Assembly: GCF_000176235.1 (NCBI RefSeq)
Contig: NZ_ACZV01000005.1
Coordinates: 1,302,001 to 1,366,000 of the forward strand
Direction: 5' to 3'
Source: Vibrio orientalis CIP 102891 = ATCC 33934
GTDB taxonomy: Bacteria > Pseudomonadota > Gammaproteobacteria > Enterobacterales > Vibrionaceae
Length of the DNA: 64,000 nt
Shown here: piece after piece, positions 9,841 through 19,973 of the stretch
Numbering within the stretch: position 1 is the stretch's first letter
Layout of the letters: every line of letters begins with the position of its first letter
The notes under the pieces: model-generated
Databases searched by the model: none
Told to the model about the DNA's origin: nothing
What the model saw: only the letters and a program-made list of their open reading frames with translations
Position numbers and translations under genes: made by a program

Positions 9841-9868
9841 AAAAAAGCCCGACCGAAGTCAGGCTTTT
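9841..9868 (-). terminator. Terminator of the small barrel gene
   Basis: On the - strand AAAAGCCTGAC pairs with GTCGGGCTTTT (one mismatch) around TTCG, followed by a run of T. It lies about 20 bases after the stop of the outer-membrane protein gene. Confidence 0.85.
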
Positions 9869-9889
9869 GAAATCACAACCGCGAACTCA

Positions 9890-10381
9890 TTATAGGAAGT
9901 GGAATGTCGCGTTTAGAGAGAAGTTCTTCACGTCTTCTTCTTTCATCGAGAATACGTTGTAGCTAGCGCCTAGAGAGATAGGGCCCATTACGAAGTACTC
10001 AGCACCCACACCGTACATCATGTCGATCTCGTCTTCTTTAAAGTTGCCGCCACTTAGCTCGTAAGAATGCAGACCCGCTTTTGCATATACGTGCAGTGGA
10101 CCAAAATCAATGCTTGGTTTTGCTGCAAAGTAAACCGCTGAACCTTCTAGATCACGAATTACGCCACCGTAATTAACGCCATCAAAATCGCCAAAATTTT
10201 GGTAACCCGCTTCCAGGCCGATGAATGGCAGAATACCTGTACCAACGTGTACGTTGTATGACGTTGATGACTCATTGCCCAGATCCGCCTGACCTACACT
10301 TGCGCTACCGTAAATCCAAGAATCAGCAGAAGCTGTAGCTGATGCGCCGATTAGAGCTAGCGCTAGTAGTGTCTTTTTCAT
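9890..10381 (-). CDS. Small outer-membrane beta-barrel protein
   Basis: A 163-residue secreted protein. The N-terminus (MKKTLLALALIGASATASA) is a clear Sec signal peptide, cut after ASA. The remainder alternates short amphipathic strands with glycine and aromatic residues (GLEAGYQNFGDF, LHVYAKAGLHSY, ISLGASYNVFSM) and ends with an aromatic-rich strand (FSLNATFHFL), as in eight-stranded OmpA/OmpX-like barrels of the porin superfamily. No extra domain. It is a single-gene unit with its own terminator. Its function is unknown. Confidence 0.8.
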   Translation of the reverse strand: MKKTLLALALIGASATASADSWIYGSASVGQADLGNESSTSYNVHVGTGILPFIGLEAGYQNFGDFDGVNYGGVIRDLEGSAVYFAAKPSIDFGPLHVYAKAGLHSYELSGGNFKEDEIDMMYGVGAEYFVMGPISLGASYNVFSMKEEDVKNFSLNATFHFL

Positions 10382-10402
10382 AATAAACCTTCTCTAGTTA
10401 TT

Positions 10403-10433
10403 TAAAACAGAGGCTCGCTGCGGCAAACCTCTG
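10403..10433 (-). terminator. Likely terminator of hrpA
   Basis: On the - strand CAGAGG and CCTCTG pair around a 14-base loop and are followed by TTTTAA. It lies about 50 bases after the hrpA stop and before the promoter of the small barrel gene. Confidence 0.6.
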
Positions 10434-10485
10434 CCAGTATAGTCAAAATTCCGATTGATACCCAATAATTATGCAACTAATGTGC

Positions 10486-13400
10486 CTAACAAGCGTCTAT
10501 AGCCATTTTCACACGTTTATCTGATACTGGGTAAGGTGTTCCAAGTTGCTGCGCAAAATAGCTTACTCGCAACTCTTCGAGCATCCAGCGAACCTCTTTA
10601 ACATTGTCAGGGACCGCGACACCTTTTGGTATTTTGTTCAGCAACTCTTTGTAATCATTAGTTACTGACTCAATTTTGAGCATGTGCAAACGATCTTTGT
10701 TTGGATCGATTGGTAGCTTCTCCATTCTACGTTCTATTGCTTTCATGTACCGTAAAATATCTGTCAAACGTTTCCAGCCACATTCGGTTGCAAAGCCTTT
10801 AAAGATCAAGCTTTCAATCTGAGCTTTGATATCAGACAGCGCAAACGCCATCGTGAAGTCTATTTTACCTTTTAACTTCTTATTGATGTTAAATGCGGTT
10901 GTCAGAATAGTCTCTACTTGTTGAGCGATTTCCACCACAGTGTCACCTAATTCCGCTCGAACGTGCTCTTTTAGCACTTCAAACTGTTCTGGTTCCCAAA
11001 CGATGCCACCCTTCTCTTCAATAAGTTTATCTACACCACAAGCGATACAGTCATCGATGAGATCAAGTACTTTGCCATAAGGGTTAAAGTACAAGCCAAG
11101 CTTCGATTTATTCGGTAGATTCGAGTGCAAATACTTAATTGGCGATGGTACGTTGAGCAAGATTAAGCGACGCTGACCTGCTTTCATGGCAGTGACTTGC
11201 TCATACTCAGTTTCGTAAAGCTTAATCTCGACACTATCTTTACTATCAACAAGCGCTGGATAGGCTTTTACATCGTAGCCGCCACGTTTTTGTTGATACA
11301 CTTTAGGTAACTCACCAAAGCTCCACGTGTGCAGACCTTGCTGCTCGATATCATCATCGGCAACCTTAGATAAAGTCTCTTGAACCTTGTCTTTTAAGCT
11401 CTCTTTAAGTTCGTGTAGGTCACGGTTTTCTTTCAGTTTGCGATTGCGGTGATCCACAGCTCGGAACGTCACCTTCAAGTGTTCTGGCACTTGGTCAAGC
11501 TTCCAATCTTCACGCAGTACTTCGACACCCGTCATACGGCGTAGCTCTTTCTCTAACGAGTCTAAAAGCGGAGCTTCCATCGCTGTTGCTCGCGCTAAAA
11601 ATGCATCCGCGTAGTTTGGCGCAGGAACAAAGTTTTTGCGGATGGTCTTTGGCAGAGACTTAATTAAGCTCACCACCAATTCGTGGCGAAGCCCAGGGAT
11701 CTGCCAATCAAAGCCACCCGGCTCGACTTGGTTAAGAATCGGCAACGGTAAGTGAACCGTCACACCGTCGTTATCTTCACCCGGCTCAAATTGGTAGCTT
11801 AGCTTGAGCTTAAGTCCATTCTGATGCCAGAAGTTTGGATAATCGAGGTCGGTAACATGACTCGCATCCCCTTTGAACAGCATCTCTTTTTCAAAGTTGA
11901 GCAGTTCACTGTTTTCTTTCGATGCTTTCTTCCACCAAGTATCAAAGTGCTTGCCAGATACCACTTCAGTACCGACACGTTGATCATAGAAATCAAACAG
12001 CTCATCGTCATCAACCAAGATATCGCGGCGGCGAGACTTGTGCTCTAGCTCTTCAACCTCGCGCAGTAGCTTGCGGTTTTGCTTAAAGAACGCATGTTTG
12101 GTTTCCCACTCACCTTCAACCAGTGCGCTACGAACAAAAATCTCTCGACTTACTGATGGGTCAATGCTGCCATAGTTCACTAGTCGTTTAGGTACAATTG
12201 GCACACCATAAAGCATCACTTTTTCATGAGCCATAACAGCAGCGCGCTTCTTCGACCAATGCGGTTCACTGTAGCTGCGTTTAATCAGGTGTTTTGCCAA
12301 AGGCTCAATCCACTCAGGCTGAATCTTGGCAATAATTCGACCCCATAGCTTGGACGTTTCCACCAGCTCAGCGGACATGATCCATTTTGGCTGCTTTTTG
12401 AATAGGCCAGACGCAGGGAAGATATGGAAGCGAGCATTACGCGCACCTTGATATTCATTCTTCTCTTGGTCTTTGATACCGATATGCGATAGCAAGCCAA
12501 CAAGAATCGCTGAGTGCACGCCTTGGTACGAAGCAGGCTCATCATTAAGTTTGAAATCCATCTCACGCATTGATTGATGGATTTGGAAGTAGACGTCTTG
12601 CCATTCACGGACACGCAAGTAGTTTAAGTAATCTTGCTTACACTGCTTACGGAACTGATTACTAGACAACGCTTTCTGCTGCTTCTGGATGTAGTCCCAC
12701 AGGTTCACAAACGTCAGGAAGTCTGATTCTTCATGGAAGAAACGTTTGTGCTTGTCATCTGACGATTGCTGCTTATCGCTTGGGCGTTCACGCGGATCTT
12801 GAATCGATAACGCCGAAGCAATGATCATCAATTCTTTGGTTGCACCGTATTTTGGCGATTCTAAAACCATACGAGCTAAACGTGGGTCGATTGGCAAACG
12901 TGCAAGTTGACGACCAATAGAGGTCAAACGTTTCTTACTACCTTGAGAAGCTGGCTCTTTCGCTTCCGCATTGATTGCACCTAACTCTTCGAGCAGGCGG
13001 ACACCATCTTGGATATTACGTTTATCCGGCGCTTCAACAAATGGGAAGGCTTGAATATCACCCAGCCCAAGTGCCGTCATCTGCAAAATAACCGACGCTA
13101 AGTTGGTGCGTAAGATTTCTGGATCAGTAAACTCTGGACGTGACTCAAAATCGTCTTCAGAGTACAGGCGAATACAGATACCCTCTTCAACACGACCACA
13201 ACGACCTTTACGCTGATTGGCACTCGCTTGAGAAACTGGCTCAATCGGTAAGCGCTGAACCTTAGTGCGGTAGCTGTAACGAGAAATACGCGCTGTACCT
13301 GGGTCAATGACGTATTTAATGCCCGGAACGGTCAACGATGTTTCAGCAACGTTGGTTGCGAGTACGATTCGACGCCCCGCATGAGGTTGGAAAATCTTGT

Positions 13401-14430
13401 TCTGTTCACCCGCAGACAAACGCGCATATAGCGGGACAATTTCCGTCGACTTCAAATTACGCTTACTCAGCGCATCAGCCGTATCACGAATCTCACGCTC
13501 ACCATTCATAAAGATCAGGATGTCACCTAAACCTTCATCGCACAGTTCATCAACGGCTTCAAAAATACCGTCAAGTTGGTCACGATCGACGTCATCATCA
13601 CCGCGAAGTGGACGGTAACGTGTTTCAACTGGGTAAGTTCGACCCGACACCTCGATAATCGGCGCATTATCAAAGTGCTTAGAGAAACGCTCAGGATCGA
13701 TGGTCGCCGAGGTAATGATCACTTTTAGATCTGGGCGACGCGGAAGTAACTCTCTTAAGTAGCCCAAAATGAAATCGATATTCAGGCTGCGCTCGTGCGC
13801 TTCATCGATAATGATTGTGTCGTATTGGTTGAGAAAACGGTCATGTTGAATCTCTGCCAACAAGATACCGTCCGTCATCAATTTAACTTGGGTATTTTCA
13901 GAGATCTGATCGTTAAATCGAACCTTGTAACCAACAAATTCACCGAGTTTGGTTTCCATCTCTTCTGCAATACGATTCGCTACAGAACGAGCAGCCAGAC
14001 GACGAGGCTGCGTATGGCCAATCAAACCAAACTTACCACGGCCAAGTTCAGCACAGATTTTCGGCAACTGGGTGGTTTTACCTGAACCAGTTTCACCGGC
14101 AACAATCACCACTTGGTTTTCTTCGATCGCCTTAGCGATGTCATCTTTTTTCTGACTTACCGGAAGAATTTCAGGGTATTCAATGGTAGGGGTATAGCTA
14201 CCGCGCTGCTCAGCATCCATCATGGACTTAGCGATATCTAATGCGATCTCGTCGAAAACAGCGTTTCTCGCGGCATCTTTCTTAATTTTATTTGCACCGG
14301 AAATACGCTTACTTAAACGGAATCTGTCTTTGATCATGCACTGGTTAAGTGCTTTGCGAAGTGACGCCGCATTATTGGCCTGAGCTTTACCCTCAGCTGC
14401 GGTCGATTTTTCTGGCTGTGACGAAGTCAA
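10486..14430 (-). CDS. hrpA: ATP-dependent RNA helicase HrpA (DEAH box)
   Basis: A very large (1314 residues) DEAH/RHA helicase with the length and architecture of HrpA, which in E. coli resolves stalled ribosomes and processes fimbrial mRNA. Motifs run in order: I GETGSGKTT (about residue 112), Ia TQPRRLAARSVA, II DEAH, III SAT, V TNVAETSLTVPG, VI QRKGRCGRV. After the two RecA folds come the ratchet (HA2) and OB-fold regions, then the long HrpA-specific C-terminal domain with RRDILVDDDELFDFYDQR. The frame is intact. It is monocistronic, with a possible terminator after it. Confidence 0.97.
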   Translation of the reverse strand: MTSSQPEKSTAAEGKAQANNAASLRKALNQCMIKDRFRLSKRISGANKIKKDAARNAVFDEIALDIAKSMMDAEQRGSYTPTIEYPEILPVSQKKDDIAKAIEENQVVIVAGETGSGKTTQLPKICAELGRGKFGLIGHTQPRRLAARSVANRIAEEMETKLGEFVGYKVRFNDQISENTQVKLMTDGILLAEIQHDRFLNQYDTIIIDEAHERSLNIDFILGYLRELLPRRPDLKVIITSATIDPERFSKHFDNAPIIEVSGRTYPVETRYRPLRGDDDVDRDQLDGIFEAVDELCDEGLGDILIFMNGEREIRDTADALSKRNLKSTEIVPLYARLSAGEQNKIFQPHAGRRIVLATNVAETSLTVPGIKYVIDPGTARISRYSYRTKVQRLPIEPVSQASANQRKGRCGRVEEGICIRLYSEDDFESRPEFTDPEILRTNLASVILQMTALGLGDIQAFPFVEAPDKRNIQDGVRLLEELGAINAEAKEPASQGSKKRLTSIGRQLARLPIDPRLARMVLESPKYGATKELMIIASALSIQDPRERPSDKQQSSDDKHKRFFHEESDFLTFVNLWDYIQKQQKALSSNQFRKQCKQDYLNYLRVREWQDVYFQIHQSMREMDFKLNDEPASYQGVHSAILVGLLSHIGIKDQEKNEYQGARNARFHIFPASGLFKKQPKWIMSAELVETSKLWGRIIAKIQPEWIEPLAKHLIKRSYSEPHWSKKRAAVMAHEKVMLYGVPIVPKRLVNYGSIDPSVSREIFVRSALVEGEWETKHAFFKQNRKLLREVEELEHKSRRRDILVDDDELFDFYDQRVGTEVVSGKHFDTWWKKASKENSELLNFEKEMLFKGDASHVTDLDYPNFWHQNGLKLKLSYQFEPGEDNDGVTVHLPLPILNQVEPGGFDWQIPGLRHELVVSLIKSLPKTIRKNFVPAPNYADAFLARATAMEAPLLDSLEKELRRMTGVEVLREDWKLDQVPEHLKVTFRAVDHRNRKLKENRDLHELKESLKDKVQETLSKVADDDIEQQGLHTWSFGELPKVYQQKRGGYDVKAYPALVDSKDSVEIKLYETEYEQVTAMKAGQRRLILLNVPSPIKYLHSNLPNKSKLGLYFNPYGKVLDLIDDCIACGVDKLIEEKGGIVWEPEQFEVLKEHVRAELGDTVVEIAQQVETILTTAFNINKKLKGKIDFTMAFALSDIKAQIESLIFKGFATECGWKRLTDILRYMKAIERRMEKLPIDPNKDRLHMLKIESVTNDYKELLNKIPKGVAVPDNVKEVRWMLEELRVSYFAQQLGTPYPVSDKRVKMAIDAC

Positions 14431-14530
14431 AGCGTTACCTATTCTTTTTATCGATAAAACTGCGTGAATTGTATCACATAAGGGCTAGAACAAGATAACG
14501 GAAAGCGGCGTTCAGGGACTAATTGAAGCC

Positions 14531-14560
14531 AAAGGGATTGGTTCGCGCCAATCCCTTTTT
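14531..14560 (-). terminator. Hairpin after the dms-napF operon
   Basis: AAGGGATTGG and CCAATCCCTT form a 10-bp stem around TTCGCG, directly after the napF stop. Read on the - strand the T-tract is short (TTT); on the + strand it is longer. It probably ends the dms operon. Confidence 0.75.
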
Positions 14561-15057
14561 TATCGTTTTAAGTCAAAGCTTATCATGCTGGTGTAACAAC
14601 TTTGCGCGCATTGCCCGCAACCTTTGCATTTGGCAGCGTCAATTAGGGGTTTGGCGTCGTCTTGCCATTGCAACGCATTGTAAGGGCAACTGTCTTCACA
14701 ACTGCCGCAATAACCGTATAGGTTTTCGCAGCTGTTCGAGATAGTTGCCATCAAACCTGTAGACTCTGTTTGGTTTGAAAGCGCTAACGTTGGGCACACC
14801 GACTTGCACTCTCCGCATAAATCGCATGCCGAATAACTGATGTCTAGCGCGGCAACGCCATCGATCATTTCAATGATTTGACTTGGGCACGCAGAGGCAC
14901 ACTTACCACAACCATCGCACAGCCTTGTGAACATCGACTCTTCCACCGCACACGGCGGTCTCGCCTTAACACGAGGCTCTTGAGCTTGTTCAATTGGCGC
15001 GCGACGAAACGAAAACAGGCGGCGCTTGCTTAGATCTACCGATTCAGACTGGCGCAT
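14560..15057 (-). CDS. napF: NapF-type ferredoxin
   Basis: Soluble iron-sulfur protein of about 165 residues. It has several 4Fe-4S cysteine sets: CDGCGKCASACP, CDLCGECKSVCP, a C-x6-C-x2-C-x3-C set (CENLYGYCGSCEDSC) and CKGCGQCAQSC. This matches NapF, which binds the cytoplasmic form of a molybdoenzyme and is thought to help its maturation. The start at 15057 overlaps the end of the chaperone gene by 14 bases; an upstream in-frame start at 15102 would extend it into that gene and looks less likely. Being in the dms operon rather than a nap operon suggests that it serves DmsA here. Confidence 0.83.
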   Translation of the reverse strand: MRQSESVDLSKRRLFSFRRAPIEQAQEPRVKARPPCAVEESMFTRLCDGCGKCASACPSQIIEMIDGVAALDISYSACDLCGECKSVCPTLALSNQTESTGLMATISNSCENLYGYCGSCEDSCPYNALQWQDDAKPLIDAAKCKGCGQCAQSCYTSMISFDLKR

Positions 15058-15655
15058 CCGAGTAATCTCTCTTCGTTGGCACAACCACTTGGTATTGCTC
15101 ACTTAAGGATTGGAGTAGCGCTTCAGTTAGCTCGGATAACTTTAAGTACGGCGTCAGTGTTGCCGCTTTTTTGAAACGCTTAATGAAAAAGCCAAACCAC
15201 GTCATTAGGTGTTCGCTGAGCATTTCAGTCGCCAATTTTTGTTGGTCAGCCTCAATCAACATACCCAACACCATCAGCATCAAACCGACCTGATCTTCTG
15301 GTTCACGTTGTTCAGATTCCAAAGAGAATCTGCAACGCTGCAAGAAGTAGCGATATTCGATAGTCGATTCACCAAACAACACCGCTTCTTTGTCGAGATA
15401 GGCAGAACCCCAAGGCGGCGCTGGCATTTCACCAATACCAGAAAACAAACGATCGTGCTCCAATTGCAGCACCTCTTCGCTCTCATTTTGAAAGCTTCGT
15501 AGCATATTGTTAAGCGCTTCGATTGGGGTATCGGTATTGCTCAACAATGTATCAAGATTCGCCGCTGAGTAATCTTTTGGCTGGTAGTAAAACAGTGCAC
15601 CAAACAGCTTAAGAACGATGCTGGTATCTTGTGGTTCAAGTTGAGAAATTTGCAT
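15044..15655 (-). CDS. TorD/DmsD-family molybdoenzyme chaperone
   Basis: All-helical cytoplasmic chaperone (about 203 residues) that binds the Tat signal of a molybdoenzyme and holds it until cofactor insertion is complete. The TorD-family core is seen in LEHDRLFSGIGEMPAPPWGSAYLDKE, with the PPWGS-type signature common to DmsD and TorD. I chose the ATG at 15655, preceded by AAAGG, over a longer open frame to 15733. Its place between dmsC and napF makes DmsA the likely client. No other TorD-family gene is seen in this window, although a TMAO reductase is encoded 19 kb away. Confidence 0.85.
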   Translation of the reverse strand: MQISQLEPQDTSIVLKLFGALFYYQPKDYSAANLDTLLSNTDTPIEALNNMLRSFQNESEEVLQLEHDRLFSGIGEMPAPPWGSAYLDKEAVLFGESTIEYRYFLQRCRFSLESEQREPEDQVGLMLMVLGMLIEADQQKLATEMLSEHLMTWFGFFIKRFKKAATLTPYLKLSELTEALLQSLSEQYQVVVPTKRDYSDAPV

Positions 15656-15766
15656 GAAGTACCTTTGATGACTGGTGTTTTTATTCTTCTGTTCAATGAA
15701 ACGGAATAGAGGTGGGACGAACACTCGCCCCACTCTATTAATGGTTATCAGTACAAATAACGATTA

Positions 15767-16618
15767 TTAGTACAAACCAGATGTAAAGTGCATGCCGTAG
15801 AACACGTTGCGACCTAGAATCTCTGCAACGAACAAGGCAACGAATGCCACGATAACCAGCAAGTTCTTCTGACGACCTTCTGCGGTAAACAACTCAGCGG
15901 ATACCCAAAGAGCAGCAGCAACCACAAGCAACAACACATGACCAGCAACATAACCAGATAGCATTGTGATTTGATCCAAGCCACTGTGAATCGCCGTTGA
16001 GATACCTGCAAAGTAAATCGTCTGCATTACTGAGAACGCAAGGTTCAGCGCAATCAGACTTACGCCAGCCCACATTAGGCGACGATTGGTTTTCTCAGCC
16101 GTCACGTCCAATACATTGATCAGCGTGTAACCGAACATCAGACCCGAAGTCACCACCGTGAACCAAAACGCAACCGTGGTCATTGGAGAGTACCATGCTG
16201 GTACCGTTTCGATTTGGTAAACATTCGCCATCGCGAACATGAAAATCACGCCAACCGCGATAGACAACCAGTTCACGATTTTACGAACGCCTTCGCTGCC
16301 GATTTTTAGAATCGTCAGCAACCAGTACAAACCCGCTAGAGACAGAAAGCTTGCGCCCGTTAAGATCTCGTTAGATAGCGCCGCACTACCAACACGGTTT
16401 AATGCGTTGAACGCACGAAGTGGACTACCCAAGTGAGTGGTTGAGAACAAGAAACCCAACCCCATCACAACCAAAATAGCGAAACGAGCGATGTTCATAC
16501 GAGGTTCTGTCACACGTGGTGGCTTACCGAATTTCTCGAACGCATTAACCGTTAGGTGCGCGCCAACCGCTGTTTGAGCAAGAACCGTAAAGGCAACTAA
16601 TGGTGCTTCGTATAACAT
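15767..16618 (-). CDS. dmsC: DMSO reductase membrane anchor subunit DmsC
   Basis: Integral membrane protein of 283 residues with about eight hydrophobic helices, starting MLYEAPLVAFTVLAQTAVGA as DmsC proteins do. It anchors DmsAB to the periplasmic face of the inner membrane and passes electrons from menaquinol to DmsB. The family features HLGSPLRAFNAL and the repeated GxxLxWxxEL-like helices are seen. Its start shares one base with the dmsB stop, so the two are translationally coupled. Confidence 0.95.
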   Translation of the reverse strand: MLYEAPLVAFTVLAQTAVGAHLTVNAFEKFGKPPRVTEPRMNIARFAILVVMGLGFLFSTTHLGSPLRAFNALNRVGSAALSNEILTGASFLSLAGLYWLLTILKIGSEGVRKIVNWLSIAVGVIFMFAMANVYQIETVPAWYSPMTTVAFWFTVVTSGLMFGYTLINVLDVTAEKTNRRLMWAGVSLIALNLAFSVMQTIYFAGISTAIHSGLDQITMLSGYVAGHVLLLVVAAALWVSAELFTAEGRQKNLLVIVAFVALFVAEILGRNVFYGMHFTSGLY

Positions 16619-17247
16619 TATTTCACCTCTCTTGGATTCTGTAGGAAACCAGTGCGATCATTGGTTGGACGACCATTTGGATTTAGCTTCACGATCAGGT
16701 TCGGGCTGGTAATACGAGAATCAGGCAGTGGTGCCACATCCGCATTTGAACCGTATTTCGCACGTAGCTCGTCAATTGGACCAAACTCAATCGCACGCAG
16801 TGGACAGCTATCGACACACACTGGCATTAAGCCTTCTGAGACACGTTCGTAACAGCCATCACACTTGGTCATATGACCTTTTTCTTCGCTGTATTGAGGC
16901 GCGCCGTAAGGACATGCCATGTGACAAGATTTACAGCCGATACACACGCTTTCATCGACAACAACAAAGCCGTCTTCTTCACGCTTGTGCATTGCACCTG
17001 ATGGACAAACCTTGGTACACGCTGGGTTAGTACAGTGGTTACAAGAAATCGATAGGTAGTACGCGAACACGTTTTGACGGAACGCGCCGTTTTCTTCCGT
17101 CCAGTTGCCGCCTACGTATTCGTAAACACGACGAAAGTTACGGTCGATACCCAGATTTTTGTTGTCTTTACAAGAGAGCTGACATGTTTTGCAGCCAGTA
17201 CATTTGCTTGAATCAATGTAAAAGCCATACTGCTTCGCTGTGCTCAT
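16618..17247 (-). CDS. dmsB: DMSO reductase iron-sulfur subunit DmsB
   Basis: Electron-transfer subunit of 209 residues with four 4Fe-4S clusters between DmsC and DmsA. Cysteine sets seen in order: CTGCKTCQLSC, CNHCTNPACTKVC, CIGCKSCHMAC and CDGCYERVSEGLMPVC...C. The second set has the extra spacing usual in DmsB/PhsB/NrfC proteins. It overlaps dmsA and dmsC by one base each. Confidence 0.96.
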   Translation of the reverse strand: MSTAKQYGFYIDSSKCTGCKTCQLSCKDNKNLGIDRNFRRVYEYVGGNWTEENGAFRQNVFAYYLSISCNHCTNPACTKVCPSGAMHKREEDGFVVVDESVCIGCKSCHMACPYGAPQYSEEKGHMTKCDGCYERVSEGLMPVCVDSCPLRAIEFGPIDELRAKYGSNADVAPLPDSRITSPNLIVKLNPNGRPTNDRTGFLQNPREVK

Positions 17248-19694
17248 TATTTAGCCCCCATTTTCTTAATTAGCGTCACTTCAACGAGGTTGGTATGGCT
17301 CGGGTTTGATTTTGCCAACGGGCTTGGACGTTGTGTCGTCAGTACGTTGATTGAACCCGCTTGGTCAACACCTTTACCATTTGGTGAGTACCATGCGCCC
17401 TCACCTAAGCCAACGATGTGTGGCATGATGCGTGGGGTTACTTTTACGCGAACGTTCATTTCACCAAACTTGCTGCGCACGCAAACCAAGTCACCGTTAT
17501 CGATGTTGCGTGACGCTGCATCAATTGGGTTGATCCAAAGTTCCTGTGGTGCGGCTGCTTTTAGGATGTCGACGTTGCCGTACGTAGAGTGCGCACGAGC
17601 TTTGTAGTGGAAACCCGTTAACTGAAGTGGGTACTCTTTACGATCAGGAGAATCCCAGCCATTAAACGTCGAAACGTATTCTGGTAATGGCTTGATCGAT
17701 TCATCTTCGTCCAATTCCCATTCTTCGTTGATCTTCGCTAACGTCTCTGAGTAGATCTCAATCTTGCCCGAAGGCGATGGCAATGGATTCGCTTCTGGGT
17801 CACGGCGGAAGTCTTCATACGCCACGTGTGGACGGTCGAATTGCTTCTTATAGATACCCTGCTTTCTCATCTCATCGTAAGACGGTAGGTTTGGATCGTT
17901 GTTTTGTTTAACGGTCTGAGCATACATCCATTGCAACCACTCTTCTTGAGTGCGACCTTCGGTAAACTCATCAAACACGCCCATGCGTTTCGCCACACCA
18001 GACATGATGTCGTAGATAGGTTTGCATTCGAAACGAGGTTTAATCGCTTGGCTTGCAAAAATGAAGTAAGGCATCGACGCAGCAGCACCATCCATACAGA
18101 AATCCGATTGCTCAGACGTTGTACAGTCTGGCAGTACGATATCGGCATACTTCGCAGAAGACGTCATGTGGTTGTCGATCACAACAATCATTTCACACGC
18201 TTTTTCATCTTGAAGAATATCGTGCGTGCGGTTGATATCTGAGTGTTGGTTAATCAGACAGTTACCTGCGTAGTTCCAGATAAATTTGATGTTGTTTTGT
18301 AGCTTCTGAACACCTTTAATGCCGTCGGTCAGGTCTGTCATTTCCGTACCGCGGTAAATCGCGTCTGTCCAAAGGAACATTGGAATTGACGCATTGATTG
18401 GGTTTGGCACTTTCGGGAAGCGTTGGAATGGGTATGAGTGGTTACCTTCACGAGCACCGGTACCGCCGCCTTGCAGACCAACTTGACCACGTAGCAATGA
18501 CAACATCATTACTGCTTTACATGCTTGCTCACCGTTCGCTGAACGCTGTAGACCCCAACCTTGCGTGATGTAGATACGTTTTGCGTCACCCACTTCACGC
18601 GCAAGTTTCAAGATCACATCAGCAGGAATACCTGTGATTGGCTGTGCCCATTCTGGCGTTTTCTCGATACCATCCGGACCTGTGCCCATTATGTAGTCTT
18701 TGTAGCTGCCGTTTTCTGGCGCTGACGCAGGAAGCGTTTTACGGTCATAACCCACGCAGTAGCGGTCAAGAAAGTCTTGATCGACCTTGTCTTCTGTAAT
18801 CAATACATGGGCGATGGCTGCAATTAAAGCTGCATCTGTACCGTGCTTGATAGGAATCCATTGGTCTTCACGACCTGCTGCGGTATCGGTGTAACGAGGG
18901 TCGATACAAATCGTGCGAGTGTGACTGATGTTTTTCGCATCCACATAGTTGTGAACCTGACCACCACCCGACATACGGGTTTCTGCTGGGTTGTTACCAA
19001 ACATCAGACATAGGTCTGCATTTTGAACATCGTCAATCGAGTTGTTGTCAACGAACGAACCGTAGAAGTACTCCGACATACATTCGATGTTTGCTGCAGA
19101 GTAATCACCGTAGTGATTTAGGTAACCACCACAAAGGTTCATCATACGAGCAACCAATGTCGCGCTCGGATCCCAACTCTTAGTTACTGTGCCACCAAGC
19201 GTACCTGTACCGTAGTTTAGGTACACCGCATCGTTACCGTGGTCTTTAATAATGCGTTTTAGGTTATCACCAATGAGGTCAAAGGCTTCATCCCAAGTGA
19301 TGCGTTTGAACTTACCTTCACCACGCTTACCAACGCGAAGAAGTGGGTATTTCAAACGGTCTGGCGAGTAAACACGGCGGCGCATAGAGCGACCACGTAA
19401 ACAAGCGCGAACTTGGTGATTGTGGTTGTAAACATCATCACCCGTGTTATCGGTTTCTACCCATTTGATTTCACCGTCGACCACGTGCATACGAAGCGGA
19501 CAACGAGAGCCACAGTTTACGGTACATGCCGACCAGACAATTTTTTCGTTTGGTTTTGCTGGTGTTTCTTTGGCAATCGCTTTAGTTGCAAACGGGAGAG
19601 AAAGCGCGTTTCCTGCTAGCGCTAGAGCGCCAAGTGCAGAACCACCCTTTAAAGCATCACGCCGAGTAATATTAAACTTACCATTTTGACTCAT
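17247..19694 (-). CDS. dmsA: DMSO reductase catalytic subunit DmsA (molybdopterin)
   Basis: Bis-MGD molybdoenzyme that reduces dimethyl sulfoxide in anaerobic respiration. 815 residues. It begins with a Tat signal (ITRRDALKGGSALGALALAG), then an N-terminal 4Fe-4S site CTVNCGSRCPL with a fourth cysteine in RACLRGRS. YGTGTLGGTVTKSWDPSATL and CGGYLNHYGDYS match the DmsA active-site region; FGNNPAETRMSGGG binds the cofactor. It is the first gene of the dmsABC-chaperone-napF operon. A palindrome resembling an FNR site lies about 280 bases upstream. Confidence 0.96.
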   Translation of the reverse strand: MSQNGKFNITRRDALKGGSALGALALAGNALSLPFATKAIAKETPAKPNEKIVWSACTVNCGSRCPLRMHVVDGEIKWVETDNTGDDVYNHNHQVRACLRGRSMRRRVYSPDRLKYPLLRVGKRGEGKFKRITWDEAFDLIGDNLKRIIKDHGNDAVYLNYGTGTLGGTVTKSWDPSATLVARMMNLCGGYLNHYGDYSAANIECMSEYFYGSFVDNNSIDDVQNADLCLMFGNNPAETRMSGGGQVHNYVDAKNISHTRTICIDPRYTDTAAGREDQWIPIKHGTDAALIAAIAHVLITEDKVDQDFLDRYCVGYDRKTLPASAPENGSYKDYIMGTGPDGIEKTPEWAQPITGIPADVILKLAREVGDAKRIYITQGWGLQRSANGEQACKAVMMLSLLRGQVGLQGGGTGAREGNHSYPFQRFPKVPNPINASIPMFLWTDAIYRGTEMTDLTDGIKGVQKLQNNIKFIWNYAGNCLINQHSDINRTHDILQDEKACEMIVVIDNHMTSSAKYADIVLPDCTTSEQSDFCMDGAAASMPYFIFASQAIKPRFECKPIYDIMSGVAKRMGVFDEFTEGRTQEEWLQWMYAQTVKQNNDPNLPSYDEMRKQGIYKKQFDRPHVAYEDFRRDPEANPLPSPSGKIEIYSETLAKINEEWELDEDESIKPLPEYVSTFNGWDSPDRKEYPLQLTGFHYKARAHSTYGNVDILKAAAPQELWINPIDAASRNIDNGDLVCVRSKFGEMNVRVKVTPRIMPHIVGLGEGAWYSPNGKGVDQAGSINVLTTQRPSPLAKSNPSHTNLVEVTLIKKMGAK

Positions 19695-19973
19695 GGTTTT
19701 TTCCTAAATTACGTTTTTGAATTTGGTCGTGGCGCTTAATTAATGGCTTTAAGTGGGGAAAGAACACTCGTTAGAAATAAAAGACATAGAGATTGTATTT
19801 TCAAAATAGGCATTCATTGAAAATATCTAATTTTGCTTTAATTAATACACAAGACAAATCAAAGCAACATTTCTACAAAACCATCAATTAAGCTAGATAG
19901 CACAAGCCTTGAGCAAACAAAGGCAAGGCCACCGCCACTATTAATATCCTTGTAGATTTGAGGGGTTATAATC

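Noticed and set aside
15656..15733. N-terminal extension of the TorD-family chaperone
   Set aside because: The ATG at 15655 has AAAGG upstream and matches the family start; the extension is basic and unlike it.
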